Source: Thalassotalea sediminis
GTDB taxonomy: Bacteria; Pseudomonadota; Gammaproteobacteria; Enterobacterales; Alteromonadaceae
DNA length: 64,000 nucleotides
NCBI RefSeq assembly: GCF_030295915.1
Contig: NZ_AP027361.1
Span: 1,178,001-1,242,000 of the forward strand
Direction: 5' to 3'
Of the stretch, positions 1-9,971 are shown piece by piece. Every line of letters starts with the position of its first letter. Positions within the stretch are counted from its first letter, which is position 1. The notes under the pieces were generated by a model. The model did no database searches, was not told where the DNA came from, and saw nothing but the letters and a program-made list of their open reading frames with translations. The position numbers and the translations under genes were made by a program.

Positions 1-58
1 AAGTAGTGATTCGGATCTAACTGAATAGATTATTTAAAATATAGAAGGAATTATTAAA

Positions 59-535
59 ATGTTACGACTTTTATTTACATTAAGTGCAGTGCTATTTTTG
101 CTGTCTTTTCATGTTAACGCTAAACCATGCGAAGATGGAAAAATGACCATAAAGGCTTGGTCACAGAAAGATGGTACATATTCAAATTACAATATTCCTA
201 AAATAGTTATTAATAGCAATGCTTGTTTAGTCAAACCTATGGAAGGTAAATCGTTGCAATCTTCGGAAGAGGTAATCTCTTTTATATCAAAGCAAATGAC
301 AACGGATAATAAACGTAGAATTTTTTTCAACCAATTGCCTGGTTTATTAGAAGCAGTTGGAGAAAAATTTGATGTTTATTTAGTGCACCCTTGTGACTTA
401 GGGCCAAACCCCGAACCTGATTGTGAAAATAATGAAGATGTTCTTTTGGGATTTGTTGCTGAAAGTACAATGAACTCGGGTGATAAGGCTTATGCTGTTA
501 GCAGTCTAAGTCATCGAGTGGTAAATAAAGATTAA
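59..535 (+). CDS. Secreted protein of unknown function
   Basis: A 158-residue protein that I do not recognise. The first 21-22 residues form a clear signal peptide: a basic start, then a leucine/phenylalanine-rich core ending in VNA-K, so export to the periplasm or outside is likely. The mature part is hydrophilic and has several cysteines (CEDG near the mature N-terminus, NACL, HPCDLG, PDCEN), which fits disulphide bonding after export. The ATG at 59 follows an AGAAGGAAT purine-rich stretch at good spacing. It converges with the minus-strand PstS-like gene, and a hairpin at 563-603 lies between them. Nothing in the context suggests a role. Confidence 0.7.
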   Translation: MLRLLFTLSAVLFLLSFHVNAKPCEDGKMTIKAWSQKDGTYSNYNIPKIVINSNACLVKPMEGKSLQSSEEVISFISKQMTTDNKRRIFFNQLPGLLEAVGEKFDVYLVHPCDLGPNPEPDCENNEDVLLGFVAESTMNSGDKAYAVSSLSHRVVNKD

Positions 536-562
536 CAATAAAACGCTTATTATCGAATAGAA

Positions 563-603
563 AATAAAATGACAACACTTTATATTTCAAAAGAGTTGTC
601 ATT
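563..603 (-). terminator. Intrinsic terminator of the chemoreceptor/porin/PBP unit
   Basis: A 13-bp stem with one mismatch (568-580 pairing with 591-603, around AATGACAAC/GTTGTCATT) and a 10-nt loop. Read on the minus strand it is followed by a TTTTATTTT tract, as expected for factor-independent termination of the minus-strand genes that end at 646. Confidence 0.65.
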
Positions 604-645
604 AAGTTACCTCGAAAATTGCGTCGCTGCTATTTCGTGTGGCGT

Positions 646-1056
646 TTATTTGATAACTTTTACCTTGTCATTAACTTTATCACTTGCTACGTAACCTATT
701 GCATCGGGGTTACTTGCGACAAAGGCAATAATATCCTCATCAGAAGATAACTCTTTAGGAGGCTTTCCCTTACCAGTAAAAATTAATTTTGACCAATAGG
801 CTTTCATTTGAGACTTACTTTTACCAAGGACTTTGTCTTCAAACTCTTCTCTCGCACCATTGCCATATTTAGCATTGACGGGGTCTACAGAATTTCCATT
901 GGCAAAAGACTTGTTCTTGCCTAAAAACATTCGACTTATGTCGTCTTCGGTAATTGCGCTGCTATTGCTTGGATGAACAATAACTGACACATCTGCAAAA
1001 CAGGTAAAGCTTATAGTACAGATAAAAAGAATGACGCATGTTTGTATAGCTTTCAT
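646..1056 (-). CDS. Small PstS-like periplasmic phosphate-binding family protein
   Basis: A 136-residue exported protein with a signal peptide of about 21 residues ending FTCFA-D. The mature part matches the short PstS-like (PBP-like) family: VSVIVHPSN near the start, DDISRMFLGK, then NAKYGNGAREEFEDKVLGKS, YWSKLIFTGKG and a C-terminal IGYVASDKV. This is only about half a full PstS, so it corresponds to a single-lobe or truncated family and not to a broken gene. It is the last gene of a minus-strand unit, 11 nt after the porin. Members often lie beside porins and signalling proteins; binding of phosphate or another oxyanion is inferred only from family. Confidence 0.8.
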   Translation of the reverse strand: MKAIQTCVILFICTISFTCFADVSVIVHPSNSSAITEDDISRMFLGKNKSFANGNSVDPVNAKYGNGAREEFEDKVLGKSKSQMKAYWSKLIFTGKGKPPKELSSDEDIIAFVASNPDAIGYVASDKVNDKVKVIK

Positions 1057-1067
1057 GGTTTTCTCCT

Positions 1068-2207
1068 TTAAAATACTGTAACTAGTGCCATACGGAATAA
1101 CCCCGCATCATAGCTACTATCAGTTTCATTCTCAAAATCGGTGTATTCAAATTTTACCGCAGCTGAATCATGAAAATCATATCGTAAACCTAGGGTAATA
1201 TAATTCTCTTTTGACAATTGACTTGCAATAACACCTTCAGTGGTCGCTTTTAATATATCAAGTGATGTGGCAACACCATAAGGAGCAGCAGAGGTAAAGT
1301 TTGCTAATGTATTGTCGTCTTTACCATATGTGATATGAAATAAGGTACGATCAAATTGATAACCCGCCATTACATAGTAAGACTCCTCTTCAACCAAGGG
1401 TGAGTTTTCAATCTCAAGGTTTGTATATTCACCAACAATTTGCAGTTGATCAAAGTGCATTTGGAAGCCAAATTCAAAAAATGATGAATCGTCTTCCATT
1501 ACTGCTACATTGCTTGCAATATCTGAAAAACCAGCTTGTAACCAAGCTGCAGAAAGTGTTTGAAAATCGTTCAAGGGGATAGATACGTCAGCAACAAAAT
1601 AACTGGCTCTTAGTGTTAACCAGTCATAAACAAATGTAGATGACAAACCCGTTAAGTCGGTAACATCAGGTTTGGCTTTTTGACCAAATGCTTCTATTTC
1701 GTCTGTATTTCTGCCATATATACCGTGGAATGTTGCGTCAACGCGGCCAAATGAAGTTGTGTATATACCACCAAGACCATCGAAGGTGTCAAAAATGAGA
1801 TCGTAAACACCTTTAGGCGGTGAAATCCATGGATAGGCATAGGAAACATCTAAATAGTCAGAGTACATATAAAAAGGTGCTCTTTGCCTACCTGCGAGAA
1901 TGCGAAATTCATCTGATGCATCGTAGCTGACATAGGCCCATTTGAACTCTGGATCCCAATCATCGGCGCCTTTTGCCGTTAGTTGAAGGGTAACGCCTAA
2001 ACCATTTTCTAGGTCGCTAGAAGCTTGCAGAGCAAAAAGTGAGTCTTGTTTGAAATCTAGATTATCATCAAAGCCATATAACCTATCTTTGCTAGATGTT
2101 GTCATACCGCCTACAACAGAAGCAAAGCCATTAAATGTTATATCCGCGTGAGCAACGGATGACGTTAAGGCGCTAATAGTCGCCAGACAAATGAGCGTTT
2201 TTTTCAT
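1068..2207 (-). CDS. Outer-membrane porin-like beta-barrel protein
   Basis: A 379-residue protein with a typical signal peptide (MKKTLICLATISALTSSVAHA). The mature sequence shows alternating aromatic/polar strands and ends in FRMALVTVF, a terminal phenylalanine as in Omp85/BAM-assembled barrels. Segments such as FNGFASVVGG, RILAGRQRAPFYMYSDYLDVSYAYPW and ITLGLRYDFHDSAAVKFEYTDF are characteristic of general or phosphate-selective-type porins of marine gammaproteobacteria. It lies between the chemoreceptor gene (24 nt upstream) and the PstS-like gene (11 nt downstream) and is probably cotranscribed with both. The substrate is unknown; the binding-protein neighbour would fit an oxyanion or small acid. 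Confidence 0.85.
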   Translation of the reverse strand: MKKTLICLATISALTSSVAHADITFNGFASVVGGMTTSSKDRLYGFDDNLDFKQDSLFALQASSDLENGLGVTLQLTAKGADDWDPEFKWAYVSYDASDEFRILAGRQRAPFYMYSDYLDVSYAYPWISPPKGVYDLIFDTFDGLGGIYTTSFGRVDATFHGIYGRNTDEIEAFGQKAKPDVTDLTGLSSTFVYDWLTLRASYFVADVSIPLNDFQTLSAAWLQAGFSDIASNVAVMEDDSSFFEFGFQMHFDQLQIVGEYTNLEIENSPLVEEESYYVMAGYQFDRTLFHITYGKDDNTLANFTSAAPYGVATSLDILKATTEGVIASQLSKENYITLGLRYDFHDSAAVKFEYTDFENETDSSYDAGLFRMALVTVF

Positions 2208-2231
2208 AGTGGTTCCCTATCATGTTTAGCA

Positions 2232-3851
2232 CTAAACTTTAAATTGCAATGCGATTTGTTCGAGCTTAGTTGCGAGCCCTGTGAGTTCGTCACTCACGGA
2301 TGCAATTTCTGTTGTTGCATTCGATGCGTCTTGCGCGCATTGTTGAATCTCATCTACGTGATCAACCATAACGGCTGAAATTGATGTTTGTTGTTGAGTG
2401 GAGTTAGCTATTTCGTCATTCATTTGTGAAATAATATTAATTGCCTCTGTGATCTCCAGTAAACTATTGCCCGCTTGATTGGCGCTGTTTACGCTACTTT
2501 CCACGCCTGTTATCGACGTTTCCATGGTACTTACCGCGTTGCGAGCAGCACTTTGTAATTGCTCTATCATTTGATTAATTTGTTCGGTCGATTCTTGTGT
2601 GCGCGATGCGAGTCCACGTACTTCGTCTGCTACTACGGCAAAGCCTCTACCTTGCTCTCCTGCACGTGCGGCTTCAATTGCGGCGTTTAATGCGAGTAAA
2701 TTAGTTTGTTCGGCAATACCTTTAATAACATCAAGTACAACATTTACTTTTTCTGTATCTTCATTTAATTGATTAATTATTTCTGAGGATTGTTTTATTA
2801 CGTCTGCCAGTTGTTTGATTTCTATCACTGTTTTATCTACAACTTCTTTACCGTTATTTGCTTCTTGGTTCGCGTTTTGCGCTGAAGTTACTGCATCTGC
2901 TGCATTCGACGTAATGGTGTCTACGCTATGGCTCATTTCTTCAACTGACGATTTAGAAGCAGCAATACTATCGTTTTGACGGTTAAAAGAGCTGATGGTT
3001 TCATTTGAAAGTCGTTGTATATTATTGGCGGTATTCGCTAGTGGCATTGCCGTATCAACAACACTTTTAATCACATCTTGCAGTTTCTCAATGAAGTTAT
3101 TAAACCAAAAAACAAGATCGCCAATTTCATCTTGGCTTGTTGTTTGTAATCGTACGGTAAGATCGCCATTATCTTGGGCGATATTTTTCAATGACGCGAT
3201 AACATTTTTAAGGCTATTACTGATAGACGTTGTGATCGGGAGCGCCACACTAAACAAGACAATAATCGTAATAATGCCGATAGTTATACCAACGGTTGTT
3301 GTTGATGATACTTTACTATTTACCGTTTCAAATGCATCGTTAAATGCTTGGTTTTTATTTTGTTTAAATTGCTGTAATTCTGACTGTAACGCATTAAGCT
3401 TGTCTGCCATCTCCGTTGAGCGCGTGCTGAGTGTATCAAAATCAATAGTGCCATCTACCATCTCACTTGAAAGTTTGTACCCTTGTTGGTAGTAACTATC
3501 AAAATCTTTTAACACTTTATTGATAACAGAAGCATGTGTAGGATCAATCGCAGCAGTTTGCTTTAAGTTTTCCTTCAGGTCTTTGGCATAACCATCGGCG
3601 GTGTCGAGCATTTCTTGCTCACCCATGGTTACAGCATTACCTAAGGTTTCTTTAATTTTATCTAAGTGGGTTAGTGCAAATTTAGCACTTTCTAGGTATT
3701 TGTATTCAACGGCATAGGCACGTTCTAGTTGATTCACAATTTGTGACATAGCCGTCACACTCATTAACAGGTAAATTAAAAAGCCAATTGTACCGACAAC
3801 GGGGATCATGAGTATTTTAAATCGTATTGTTAGTTTATTTAGCGCAATCAT
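2232..3851 (-). CDS. Methyl-accepting chemotaxis protein
   Basis: A 539-residue transmembrane chemoreceptor. TM1 lies at about residues 13-32, followed by a periplasmic four-helix-bundle-like sensor region (about 35-180), TM2 at about 186-208, a HAMP domain, and a long cytoplasmic coiled-coil signalling domain. The hairpin tip is the highly conserved stretch containing [20 protein letters not shown] and [16 protein letters not shown]. It ends without a CheR/CheB-tethering pentapeptide. It is the first gene of a three-gene minus-strand unit with a porin and a PstS-like protein, which suggests that the binding protein or its ligand could be the sensed input. No cytochrome or PAS domain is visible. 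Confidence 0.93.
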   Translation of the reverse strand: MIALNKLTIRFKILMIPVVGTIGFLIYLLMSVTAMSQIVNQLERAYAVEYKYLESAKFALTHLDKIKETLGNAVTMGEQEMLDTADGYAKDLKENLKQTAAIDPTHASVINKVLKDFDSYYQQGYKLSSEMVDGTIDFDTLSTRSTEMADKLNALQSELQQFKQNKNQAFNDAFETVNSKVSSTTTVGITIGIITIIVLFSVALPITTSISNSLKNVIASLKNIAQDNGDLTVRLQTTSQDEIGDLVFWFNNFIEKLQDVIKSVVDTAMPLANTANNIQRLSNETISSFNRQNDSIAASKSSVEEMSHSVDTITSNAADAVTSAQNANQEANNGKEVVDKTVIEIKQLADVIKQSSEIINQLNEDTEKVNVVLDVIKGIAEQTNLLALNAAIEAARAGEQGRGFAVVADEVRGLASRTQESTEQINQMIEQLQSAARNAVSTMETSITGVESSVNSANQAGNSLLEITEAINIISQMNDEIANSTQQQTSISAVMVDHVDEIQQCAQDASNATTEIASVSDELTGLATKLEQIALQFKV

Positions 3852-3988
3852 TTATTAGTCTCTTTCCATGTTTTACATCGAATACATATGCTTATATATT
3901 TGATTGTAGTAGTCATTTTTTAAAATGCGAATATAGTGTTTGAGTTACAATCAAGGTAATGAAAGTTAAGTAATGAGAATAAGTATAA

Positions 3989-4240
3989 ATGGCAAAACCT
4001 AACGTGAAAGGGCCAAGTCGTACAATTGATATTTTTTGTGCCGTTTGCCAGAGCAAGTTATTCAAATATCGTAAAGGTGGAAAAGGCGCGTTAATAAAGT
4101 GTTTTGTTGAACGGATAAGCAAAGATTACACTGCTAAAGTAGGAGAGTGTCCACAATGTCATCAGGTTTTTGCACGAGAGGTATTGATTCGAGGTGTGCC
4201 TGCATTGAAGATTATTGGCAACAAAGTGCGTTATAAGTGA
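3989..4240 (+). CDS. Small zinc-ribbon protein of unknown function
   Basis: An 83-residue basic protein with two CxxC knuckles: CAVC at about residues 17-20 and CPQC at about 55-58 followed by H. This spacing fits a single zinc ribbon. The intervening segment is lysine-rich (FKYRKGGKGALIKCFVERI), as in nucleic-acid-associated ribbons, but I cannot assign a family function. It stands alone between the divergent chemoreceptor gene and the hydrolase gene downstream. Start at ATG 3989; a purine-rich GAGAATAAG stretch precedes it. Confidence 0.7.
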   Translation: MAKPNVKGPSRTIDIFCAVCQSKLFKYRKGGKGALIKCFVERISKDYTAKVGECPQCHQVFAREVLIRGVPALKIIGNKVRYK

Positions 4241-4361
4241 TGGTAGCCATAGATTTGAAACCCCACTGGTACTATTTAATGATGATCAACACGACTATTT
4301 CCTTATACACTTTGTGTTTATTTGTTAATTTAACAAATCTTATTTTAAAAGAGAGAACTAC

Positions 4362-5108
4362 ATGATCATTCAGCGTGATGTTGTTGATATCGATACAGCA
4401 ACCGGCAAGATGCGAACTTATGTTTATCGTCCTGATGCAGATGGCCGATTTCCTACTGTTATTTTTTATTCTGAAATCTTTCAACAAACTGCGCCTATTG
4501 CCAGAACGGCTGCAATAATGGCTGGCCATGGTTTTGTGGTATTAGTGCCAGAAGTGTTTCATGAACTAAACGCAATTGGTACCGTGTTGGGTTATGACGA
4601 TGCAGGTAAAGATAAAGGAAATAATGACAAATGGACGAAACCTTTAGAAGATCATGATTCTGATACAGAAGCACTTATTGCTTTTGCAAAATGCCAACCT
4701 TTTTGTAGTGAAAAACTAGGCGCAATGGGAGTTTGTATTGGAGGACACTTGGCTTATCGCGCGGCTTTGAATAGTCAAATATCATCTGCAGTTTGCCTCT
4801 ATGCAACAGACATTCATTCAAATACGTTGCCGTGCAAACCTAACAACGACTCATTAACGCGTACCGCGGATATTAATGGTGAATTAATGATGATTTGGGG
4901 GAAACAAGATCCCCATGTGCCAGATGAAGGGCGCATGTTAATACATCAACAATTACTATCTTCAGGAAATACTTTTACGTGGCATGAATTTAATGCTCAG
5001 CATGCCTTTATGCGTGATGAGGGAGATAGGTATGATCCTCAGTTAGCGTTGCGTGTTTACGGAATGTCAGTTGAGTTTTTCAATCGAACACTAACAAAAA
5101 CAGCATAA
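4362..5108 (+). CDS. Dienelactone hydrolase family protein
   Basis: A 248-residue alpha/beta hydrolase of the dienelactone hydrolase family. The nucleophile elbow is GVCIGG (about residues 125-130), with cysteine as nucleophile as in true dienelactone hydrolases, not serine. The acid is probably the aspartate in WGKQDPHVP and the general base the histidine in NAQHAFMRDEG. It is soluble with no signal peptide. A GAGAG stretch precedes the ATG at 4362. Its upstream and downstream neighbours are unrelated, so the physiological substrate cannot be inferred; many homologues act on carboxyl esters other than dienelactone. Confidence 0.88.
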   Translation: MIIQRDVVDIDTATGKMRTYVYRPDADGRFPTVIFYSEIFQQTAPIARTAAIMAGHGFVVLVPEVFHELNAIGTVLGYDDAGKDKGNNDKWTKPLEDHDSDTEALIAFAKCQPFCSEKLGAMGVCIGGHLAYRAALNSQISSAVCLYATDIHSNTLPCKPNNDSLTRTADINGELMMIWGKQDPHVPDEGRMLIHQQLLSSGNTFTWHEFNAQHAFMRDEGDRYDPQLALRVYGMSVEFFNRTLTKTA

Positions 5109-5179
5109 TAGACGTTATTAACTCAGCGTATGTTATGGTATGCTTGGCTGATTCGAGTACCTCATTTAGCATAAATGTA

Positions 5180-6406
5180 ATGTTTCAGCCGGTTAGTTTT
5201 TTTATCGGACTTCGATATAGCAGAAGTCGACAGCGTACAGGCTTTGTTTCCTTTATTACCTTTTTTTCCATTATTGGCATTTTGCTTGGCGTTGCCGCCT
5301 TGATCACTGTTGTGTCGGTGATGAACGGATTTGAAGGTGAATTAAAAAAGCGAATTCTTGGTATCGTGCCACATGTGTTGGTCAGTCAAGATGATAAACC
5401 GATAAAAAATTGGCAAACGCTACAAGCAAAGCTGTCTACTATTGAACATGTTACTAACGTCACGCCTATTATTGAAGCTGAGGCGTTAATTCTGTCAAAT
5501 CAGACCTTAACAGGTGTGTTGTTACAAGGCATTGACCCCTCGTACGAACAAGAAAATATCGTATTCAAACACATGGTAGCGGGCCAACTGAGTTACTTAA
5601 CAAATAGCCCATATTCGATTGTTATTGGCCAATCACTTGCACAGAAGCTCGCTGTCTCTATTGGTGACACTATACGCATAGTTGTGCCTGGAAAAACGTT
5701 GTTTACGCCGATGGGGCGAATCCCTGTGCAACGCACCTTTGATATCGTTGGCATTTTTAATATGCGCTCTCAAGTTGATGACTCGGTAGTGTACATGCAT
5801 CGAAGAGATGCAAGTAAACTTATGCGTTTTTCTGCAGATAGTGTTAGTCAATTGCGACTATATCTTGATGATGCTTTTATTGCTGATGAAATTGTTGCAA
5901 TGCATCCTTTTGAAAAGGATAAATATCAATTTAAAACATGGCGTTCTACCCAAGGTACCTTATTTTCTGCTGTTAATATGGAAAAGAACATGATGTGGCT
6001 GATGTTAAGTTTAATTGTTGCTGTCGCCGCATTTAATATCGTTTCAGCACTTGTTATGGTTGTTATTGATAAGCAAGGAGAAATAGCAATATTACAGACA
6101 TTTGGAATGGATAGAGCTGGTGTTGTGAAAATTTTCATGGCACAAGGTGTTGTTAATGGGGTTTGGGGAACCATGCTTGGCGTTTTTGGTGGTGTGATAT
6201 TGACGCTAAATTTAAATACTTTACTTGCAACATTCGGTATTAGCCTGTTTGGTGCAGGCGTTGCTCAATCTCTACCTATTGATATGCAACTTAGTGATAT
6301 TTTAGTTATTTCCCTGAGTGCTATAGCTATGAGCTTCCTTGCGACGTTGTATCCAGCGTATCGTGCTTCACTTACCCAGCCTGCAGAGGTTTTACGTAAT
6401 GAATAA
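5180..6406 (+). CDS. lolC: Lipoprotein-releasing ABC transporter permease LolC
   Basis: Inner-membrane permease of the LolCDE complex, which extracts outer-membrane lipoproteins and hands them to LolA. The 408-residue product has the family layout: one N-terminal TM (about 22-47, around [23 protein letters not shown]), a large periplasmic MacB-type core domain, and three C-terminal TMs (about 271-296, 320-350, 374-395) ending in [20 protein letters not shown] start at ATG 5180 ([14 protein letters not shown]), because an earlier in-frame start at 5135 adds residues absent from the family. The end overlaps lolD by 8 nt. LolC versus LolE naming rests on gene order. Confidence 0.93.
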   Translation: MFQPVSFFIGLRYSRSRQRTGFVSFITFFSIIGILLGVAALITVVSVMNGFEGELKKRILGIVPHVLVSQDDKPIKNWQTLQAKLSTIEHVTNVTPIIEAEALILSNQTLTGVLLQGIDPSYEQENIVFKHMVAGQLSYLTNSPYSIVIGQSLAQKLAVSIGDTIRIVVPGKTLFTPMGRIPVQRTFDIVGIFNMRSQVDDSVVYMHRRDASKLMRFSADSVSQLRLYLDDAFIADEIVAMHPFEKDKYQFKTWRSTQGTLFSAVNMEKNMMWLMLSLIVAVAAFNIVSALVMVVIDKQGEIAILQTFGMDRAGVVKIFMAQGVVNGVWGTMLGVFGGVILTLNLNTLLATFGISLFGAGVAQSLPIDMQLSDILVISLSAIAMSFLATLYPAYRASLTQPAEVLRNE

Positions 6407-7091
6407 TGGTCTAATTTGTAAACAACTCACTAAGTCATATCTTCAAGGAGAACTGACAACAAAAGTATTGCACGGAGTTGATCTCAATGTTGAAGAAGGA
6501 GAGCTGTTAGCGGTAGTAGGAAGCTCTGGCAGTGGCAAAAGTACGTTACTACATATCGCAGGTGGTTTGGATTCACCAACATCTGGACAAGTGATTATTA
6601 ACAATGTTGATATACATCAGTTAAGTGAAAAAGCAAAAGCAAAGTTTCGAAATCAACATATTGGGTTTATTTATCAATTCCACCACCTAATGATGGAGTT
6701 TACCGCATTAGAAAATGTCGCTATGCCACTGTTAATAAGGGGTAATAATGTTAAAGATGCGCAACGTGCAGCGGAAGAAATGTTAGCGCAAGTAGGGCTC
6801 AGTCATCGTTTAACACATCGTCCTTCTGAATTATCTGGTGGTGAGCGTCAACGTGTAGCAATTGCTCGAGCTTTGGTAACAAAACCCGCACTTGTGCTCG
6901 CAGATGAGCCAACAGGAAATTTAGATTTTGATACCGCAGAGCAAATTTATCAGCTACTCAAAGAGTTAAATCGAACCCTTAATACCAGTTTCGTTATTGT
7001 AACCCATGATTTAACACTCGCGGCTAAAATGAATAGACAAGTTAAGTTAGACCATGGTGTGCTTGTCGATATGGAAGAAATGCATGGCTAA
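6399..7091 (+). CDS. lolD: Lipoprotein-releasing ABC transporter ATPase LolD
   Basis: ATP-binding subunit of LolCDE, 230 residues. Walker A is GSSGSGKST at residues 41-49, the Q-loop region is [20 protein letters not shown], the ABC signature is [15 protein letters not shown], Walker B is [12 protein letters not shown], and the H-loop is IVTHD. The [14 protein letters not shown] segment is typical of LolD within the MacB/LolD group. The start at ATG 6399 overlaps the end of lolC by 8 nt, and lolD's own stop overlaps lolE by 8 nt. This indicates tight translational coupling of all three subunits. Confidence 0.96.
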   Translation: MNNGLICKQLTKSYLQGELTTKVLHGVDLNVEEGELLAVVGSSGSGKSTLLHIAGGLDSPTSGQVIINNVDIHQLSEKAKAKFRNQHIGFIYQFHHLMMEFTALENVAMPLLIRGNNVKDAQRAAEEMLAQVGLSHRLTHRPSELSGGERQRVAIARALVTKPALVLADEPTGNLDFDTAEQIYQLLKELNRTLNTSFVIVTHDLTLAAKMNRQVKLDHGVLVDMEEMHG

Positions 7092-8340
7092 ATCGTTAAG
7101 TTTTTTTATTGCCAAGCGCTATATTGGCAGCAAGCAAACCAAAGGGTTTGCATCTTTTATTTCCGCATCATCGACTACCGGTATTGCATTAGGTGTTGCT
7201 ATTTTAATTCTTGTATTAAGTGCTATGAACGGATTTGAACGTGCCTTAGCGCAACATTTATTATCCGTTGTTCCCCACGCTGAATTAGTTTCGGTCAATG
7301 AGCCAATTAACCAATGGCAACGACAAGTAAATAATGCTGAACAACAACCTTTGGTTAATGCTGCTGCGCCACTGATAAAAGTGCAGGGGATGTTACAGCA
7401 TAAAGGTATATTAAAGGGGGCCGAATTAAGCGCTGTAGATATTGCGCTAGAGCAACGGGTGTCATCAATTGCAAGCTATTTGGTTGCAGGTAGTTGGCAA
7501 GATCTTAGCCAAGATAATGCTATTATTGTCGGGCAAGCTATTGCAGAGAAATTAAACGTTAGTGTCGGTGATAACATACAAGTATTACTGCCACCGATGC
7601 AAAAAGGAGAGCAGGTAAAACAGCAGTTTAACGCGATGACTAAGCGTAATGCCACGATTGTTGGTATTTTTAAGTTTGGCGGTGAAATAGATGCGCAAAA
7701 AGCATTTATTTCCTTACCCTTTGGGCAAAGTATTATGCATTATGATGCTGATCAGGTGCAGACAATCCGATTAAATGTTGAGCAAGTATTTAATGCCCCG
7801 TTAATTGCTAAACAGGTTGCTTATAAAACAGATGCCTATGTTTATATTTATGATTGGACATTTAGCCAAGGGCATTTATACAACGATATTCAGCTTGTGA
7901 GAATAGTGATGTTTATTGTACTTGTCTTGGTGATTGCTGTTGCAAGCTTTAATATTGTTTCTACCTTAATTATGGCGGTAAATGATAAACGCAGTGATAT
8001 TGCCATTTTAAAAACAATGGGCGCGAAATCTAGCACTATTATGTTTACCTTTATGATACAAGGTCTGCGGAATGGCATCACTGGCACGTTAATTGGTGCG
8101 GTTTTCGGGACAATACTTGCGTTGAATTTAACTGAAATTGTACATTATCTAGAATCAATTTTTGATCAGAAGTTTCTCTCTGGTGATGTATATTTTATCG
8201 ACTTTTTACCAACACAGGTACAAAGTAGTGATATATATTTAACCGTAGGTACGGCACTCATTTTAAGCTTAATTGCCACATTATATCCTGCTTGGCGAGC
8301 AACAAAAGTTGATCCTGCCCAGGTACTCGGTCAAGTTTAA
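7084..8340 (+). CDS. lolE: Lipoprotein-releasing ABC transporter permease LolE
   Basis: Second permease of LolCDE, 418 residues, homologous to lolC: an N-terminal TM with [22 protein letters not shown], a periplasmic core domain, then three TMs in the last 160 residues ending [19 protein letters not shown]. The start is ATG 7084 ([18 protein letters not shown]), inside the end of lolD with an 8-nt overlap; an upstream in-frame start is less likely because it would remove that overlap and extend beyond the family N-terminus. No terminator is evident before the stress promoter at 8368, so some read-through into the next unit is possible. Confidence 0.92.
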   Translation: MAKSLSFFIAKRYIGSKQTKGFASFISASSTTGIALGVAILILVLSAMNGFERALAQHLLSVVPHAELVSVNEPINQWQRQVNNAEQQPLVNAAAPLIKVQGMLQHKGILKGAELSAVDIALEQRVSSIASYLVAGSWQDLSQDNAIIVGQAIAEKLNVSVGDNIQVLLPPMQKGEQVKQQFNAMTKRNATIVGIFKFGGEIDAQKAFISLPFGQSIMHYDADQVQTIRLNVEQVFNAPLIAKQVAYKTDAYVYIYDWTFSQGHLYNDIQLVRIVMFIVLVLVIAVASFNIVSTLIMAVNDKRSDIAILKTMGAKSSTIMFTFMIQGLRNGITGTLIGAVFGTILALNLTEIVHYLESIFDQKFLSGDVYFIDFLPTQVQSSDIYLTVGTALILSLIATLYPAWRATKVDPAQVLGQV

Positions 8341-8367
8341 CGATCGTCAATTAATCTTCCTACAAGG

Positions 8368-8395
8368 TGATCTTTATCTGTTTTTTAGACGTAAC
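8368..8395 (+). promoter_or_regulatory. Putative ChrR-partner ECF sigma promoter for the DUF2878 operon
   Basis: TGATCT at 8368-8373, a 16-nt spacer, and CGTAAC at 8390-8395. It lies 29 nt before the ATG of the DUF2878 gene. The same hexamer pair with the same 16-nt spacing occurs upstream of the sigma-chrR operon and three other genes in this window. TGATCC-like -35 elements are known for the RpoE/ChrR system of Rhodobacter; the -10 here is read only from the shared pattern. Confidence 0.75.
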
Positions 8396-8424
8396 GGTAG
8401 TTAATATCACTAATTTTTTCCGTT

Positions 8425-8922
8425 ATGTTGATTCACTTTATATTGTTTAATTTAGTGTGGCTTGGATTAGTCATTTATGGCAACGACGCAATAGTGTCAG
8501 CTTTACTCTGGCTAGGCATTTTTGCTTGGCACAAGAAATTAACAAGGTATGAGTTATATTTAGCCGCTGTTATTACTTTTCTCGGGGTTAGTATCGATAA
8601 CATTTTAACCGTCTTAGGTATATTTAGATTCCCCGATGAGACGTTTATCCCGTATTGGTTAATCGTACTGTGGGTGTGCTTTAGCTGTATTTTATTGCGC
8701 GCGCCACAACAACTTAAAACGAATCGTTGGCTCCAGATAGTACTACCGATGATATTTGCGCCATTGAGTTATTTTGCCGGTTTCCAGTTATCAGCCGTTA
8801 AGTTTGGTTGGGATCTTTTACCAACGATGTTACTGCTATCTATTATTTGGCCGTTATTTATCATGTTAGCGTTTTCGTTAGAAAACAACTTGCTAAATAA
8901 GGAGCGTTATCGTGTCAGTTAA
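8425..8922 (+). CDS. DUF2878 integral membrane protein
   Basis: A 165-residue, strongly hydrophobic protein with about five predicted TM helices. The second half of helix 3 and the following loop (GVSIDNILTVLGIFRFPD) and the IPYWLIVLWVCF stretch are typical of the DUF2878 family. The function is unknown. It starts a three-gene operon (the stop overlaps the next gene's GTG start by 11 nt) driven by the TGATCT/CGTAAC promoter just upstream. In other gammaproteobacteria this family commonly travels with chalcone-isomerase-like and DUF3833 genes next to the sigma/chrR/cfa cluster, which points to a membrane-lipid or photo-oxidative stress role. Confidence 0.85.
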   Translation: MLIHFILFNLVWLGLVIYGNDAIVSALLWLGIFAWHKKLTRYELYLAAVITFLGVSIDNILTVLGIFRFPDETFIPYWLIVLWVCFSCILLRAPQQLKTNRWLQIVLPMIFAPLSYFAGFQLSAVKFGWDLLPTMLLLSIIWPLFIMLAFSLENNLLNKERYRVS

Positions 8923-9436
8923 ATCTATCGTATTGCTTTGTTTATTAACCCTTATGATGACGGCACAAGCTAAAATGTTAGCGGTCGACAAGGTTAAATC
9001 AGACCTTACACAGGTAGGGAAAGCAACATTTTCATTCCTGTTCTGGGACATTTATCACAGTAAACTTTACACAAATAGCGGTACTTACAGTGAAAAGGAA
9101 AATCAAACGTTATTATTAGAAATTCAATACCTTAAAGATATTGCTCGAGATGACTTATTAGAAAAAACTGTAGAGCAATGGCAATACTTGGGCTTTTCAA
9201 TCGAGCAATACGGCAAGTATCTTGATACGTTGCGAGTACTTTGGCCAAACATTGAAGCAGGTGATTCCTTATCTTTACTCGATGATAACCAGAGTAGTCA
9301 CTTTTATTTTAATGGTGAATTACTTGGGACAATAGAAGATACAAAATTTGCAGAAATCTTTCTCGCTATATGGCTTTCTGAAAAAACAAGTCAGCCATTA
9401 CTTCGAAAACGATTGATAGGAGAAGATAGTGAATAA
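8912..9436 (+). CDS. Chalcone isomerase-like periplasmic protein
   Basis: A 174-residue exported protein, signal peptide of about 20 residues ending TAQA-K. The mature part has the chalcone-isomerase-like fold signature of the bacterial family: VGKATFSFLFWDIYHSKLYT, then LEIQYLKDIARDDLLEKTVEQWQYLG, and a C-terminal NGELLGTIEDTKFAEIFLAIWLSE. Bacterial members are not expected to act on flavonoids; fatty-acid binding is the usual suggestion. The GTG start at 8912 lies inside the previous gene, with GGAG nearby (AAGGAGCGTTATC). The end overlaps the DUF3833 gene by 8 nt. Confidence 0.85.
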   Translation: MSVKSIVLLCLLTLMMTAQAKMLAVDKVKSDLTQVGKATFSFLFWDIYHSKLYTNSGTYSEKENQTLLLEIQYLKDIARDDLLEKTVEQWQYLGFSIEQYGKYLDTLRVLWPNIEAGDSLSLLDDNQSSHFYFNGELLGTIEDTKFAEIFLAIWLSEKTSQPLLRKRLIGEDSE

Positions 9437-9971
9437 CTTAATATTACCTATAGTCCTTGCTATATGTTTAATGGGGTGTAGTAGTGATGTGACTGACTAT
9501 AGAAATACGTCGCCAAAACTCGATATTAAGACTTATTTTTCGGGCAAGTTCGTTGGTTGGGGGATTATTAACAAATACGATAATAAAGTCACTCGCAGGT
9601 TCTGCGTTGAAATTATTGGAACGTGGCAAGGAAATAGCGGTTTACTCGATGAAACTTTCTACTTTTTAGATGGAGAAGTTTCTAAGCGTGTTTGGCAGCT
9701 AAACCTTGAAGCTAATGGTAAATATAGTGGCCAAGCCGATGATGTAATAGGTATTGCTAAAGGACAACAAGTTGGCATGGCTTTTAATTGGCAGTATGAA
9801 CTCGATGTTACTATCGACAATGATGTGATTAGATTCTCAATGGATGATTGGATGTATAAATTAGATGATGATCGAGTGATGAATAAAACTGCCATGAATA
9901 AATACGGAATAGCGGTTGCAGATATTACGTTATTTTTCGATAAATCTATTCAGCAGTGTTCTAATCGTTAA
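9429..9971 (+). CDS. DUF3833 family lipoprotein
   Basis: A 180-residue lipoprotein. The signal sequence ends in a lipobox, CLMGC, at about residue 17, so the mature protein would be acylated and sorted by Lol. The body (KLDIKTYFSGKFVGWGIINKYDNKVTRRF, then GTWQGNSGLLDETFYFLDGE and MDDWMYKLDDDRVMNKTAMNKYGI) matches DUF3833, a small beta-barrel-like, lipocalin-resembling family. GTG start at 9429 with AGGAG upstream inside the previous gene. It is the last gene of the operon, and its 3' end overlaps the convergent epimerase gene by 11 nt. Probable membrane-lipid-associated role in the ChrR regulon; biochemical function unknown. Confidence 0.85.
   Translation: MNNLILPIVLAICLMGCSSDVTDYRNTSPKLDIKTYFSGKFVGWGIINKYDNKVTRRFCVEIIGTWQGNSGLLDETFYFLDGEVSKRVWQLNLEANGKYSGQADDVIGIAKGQQVGMAFNWQYELDVTIDNDVIRFSMDDWMYKLDDDRVMNKTAMNKYGIAVADITLFFDKSIQQCSNR

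Noticed and set aside
4288..4320. TGATCA upstream of the dienelactone hydrolase gene as a sixth regulon promoter
   Set aside because: No CGTA-type -10 occurs at 16 nt; the TGATCA alone is common by chance.
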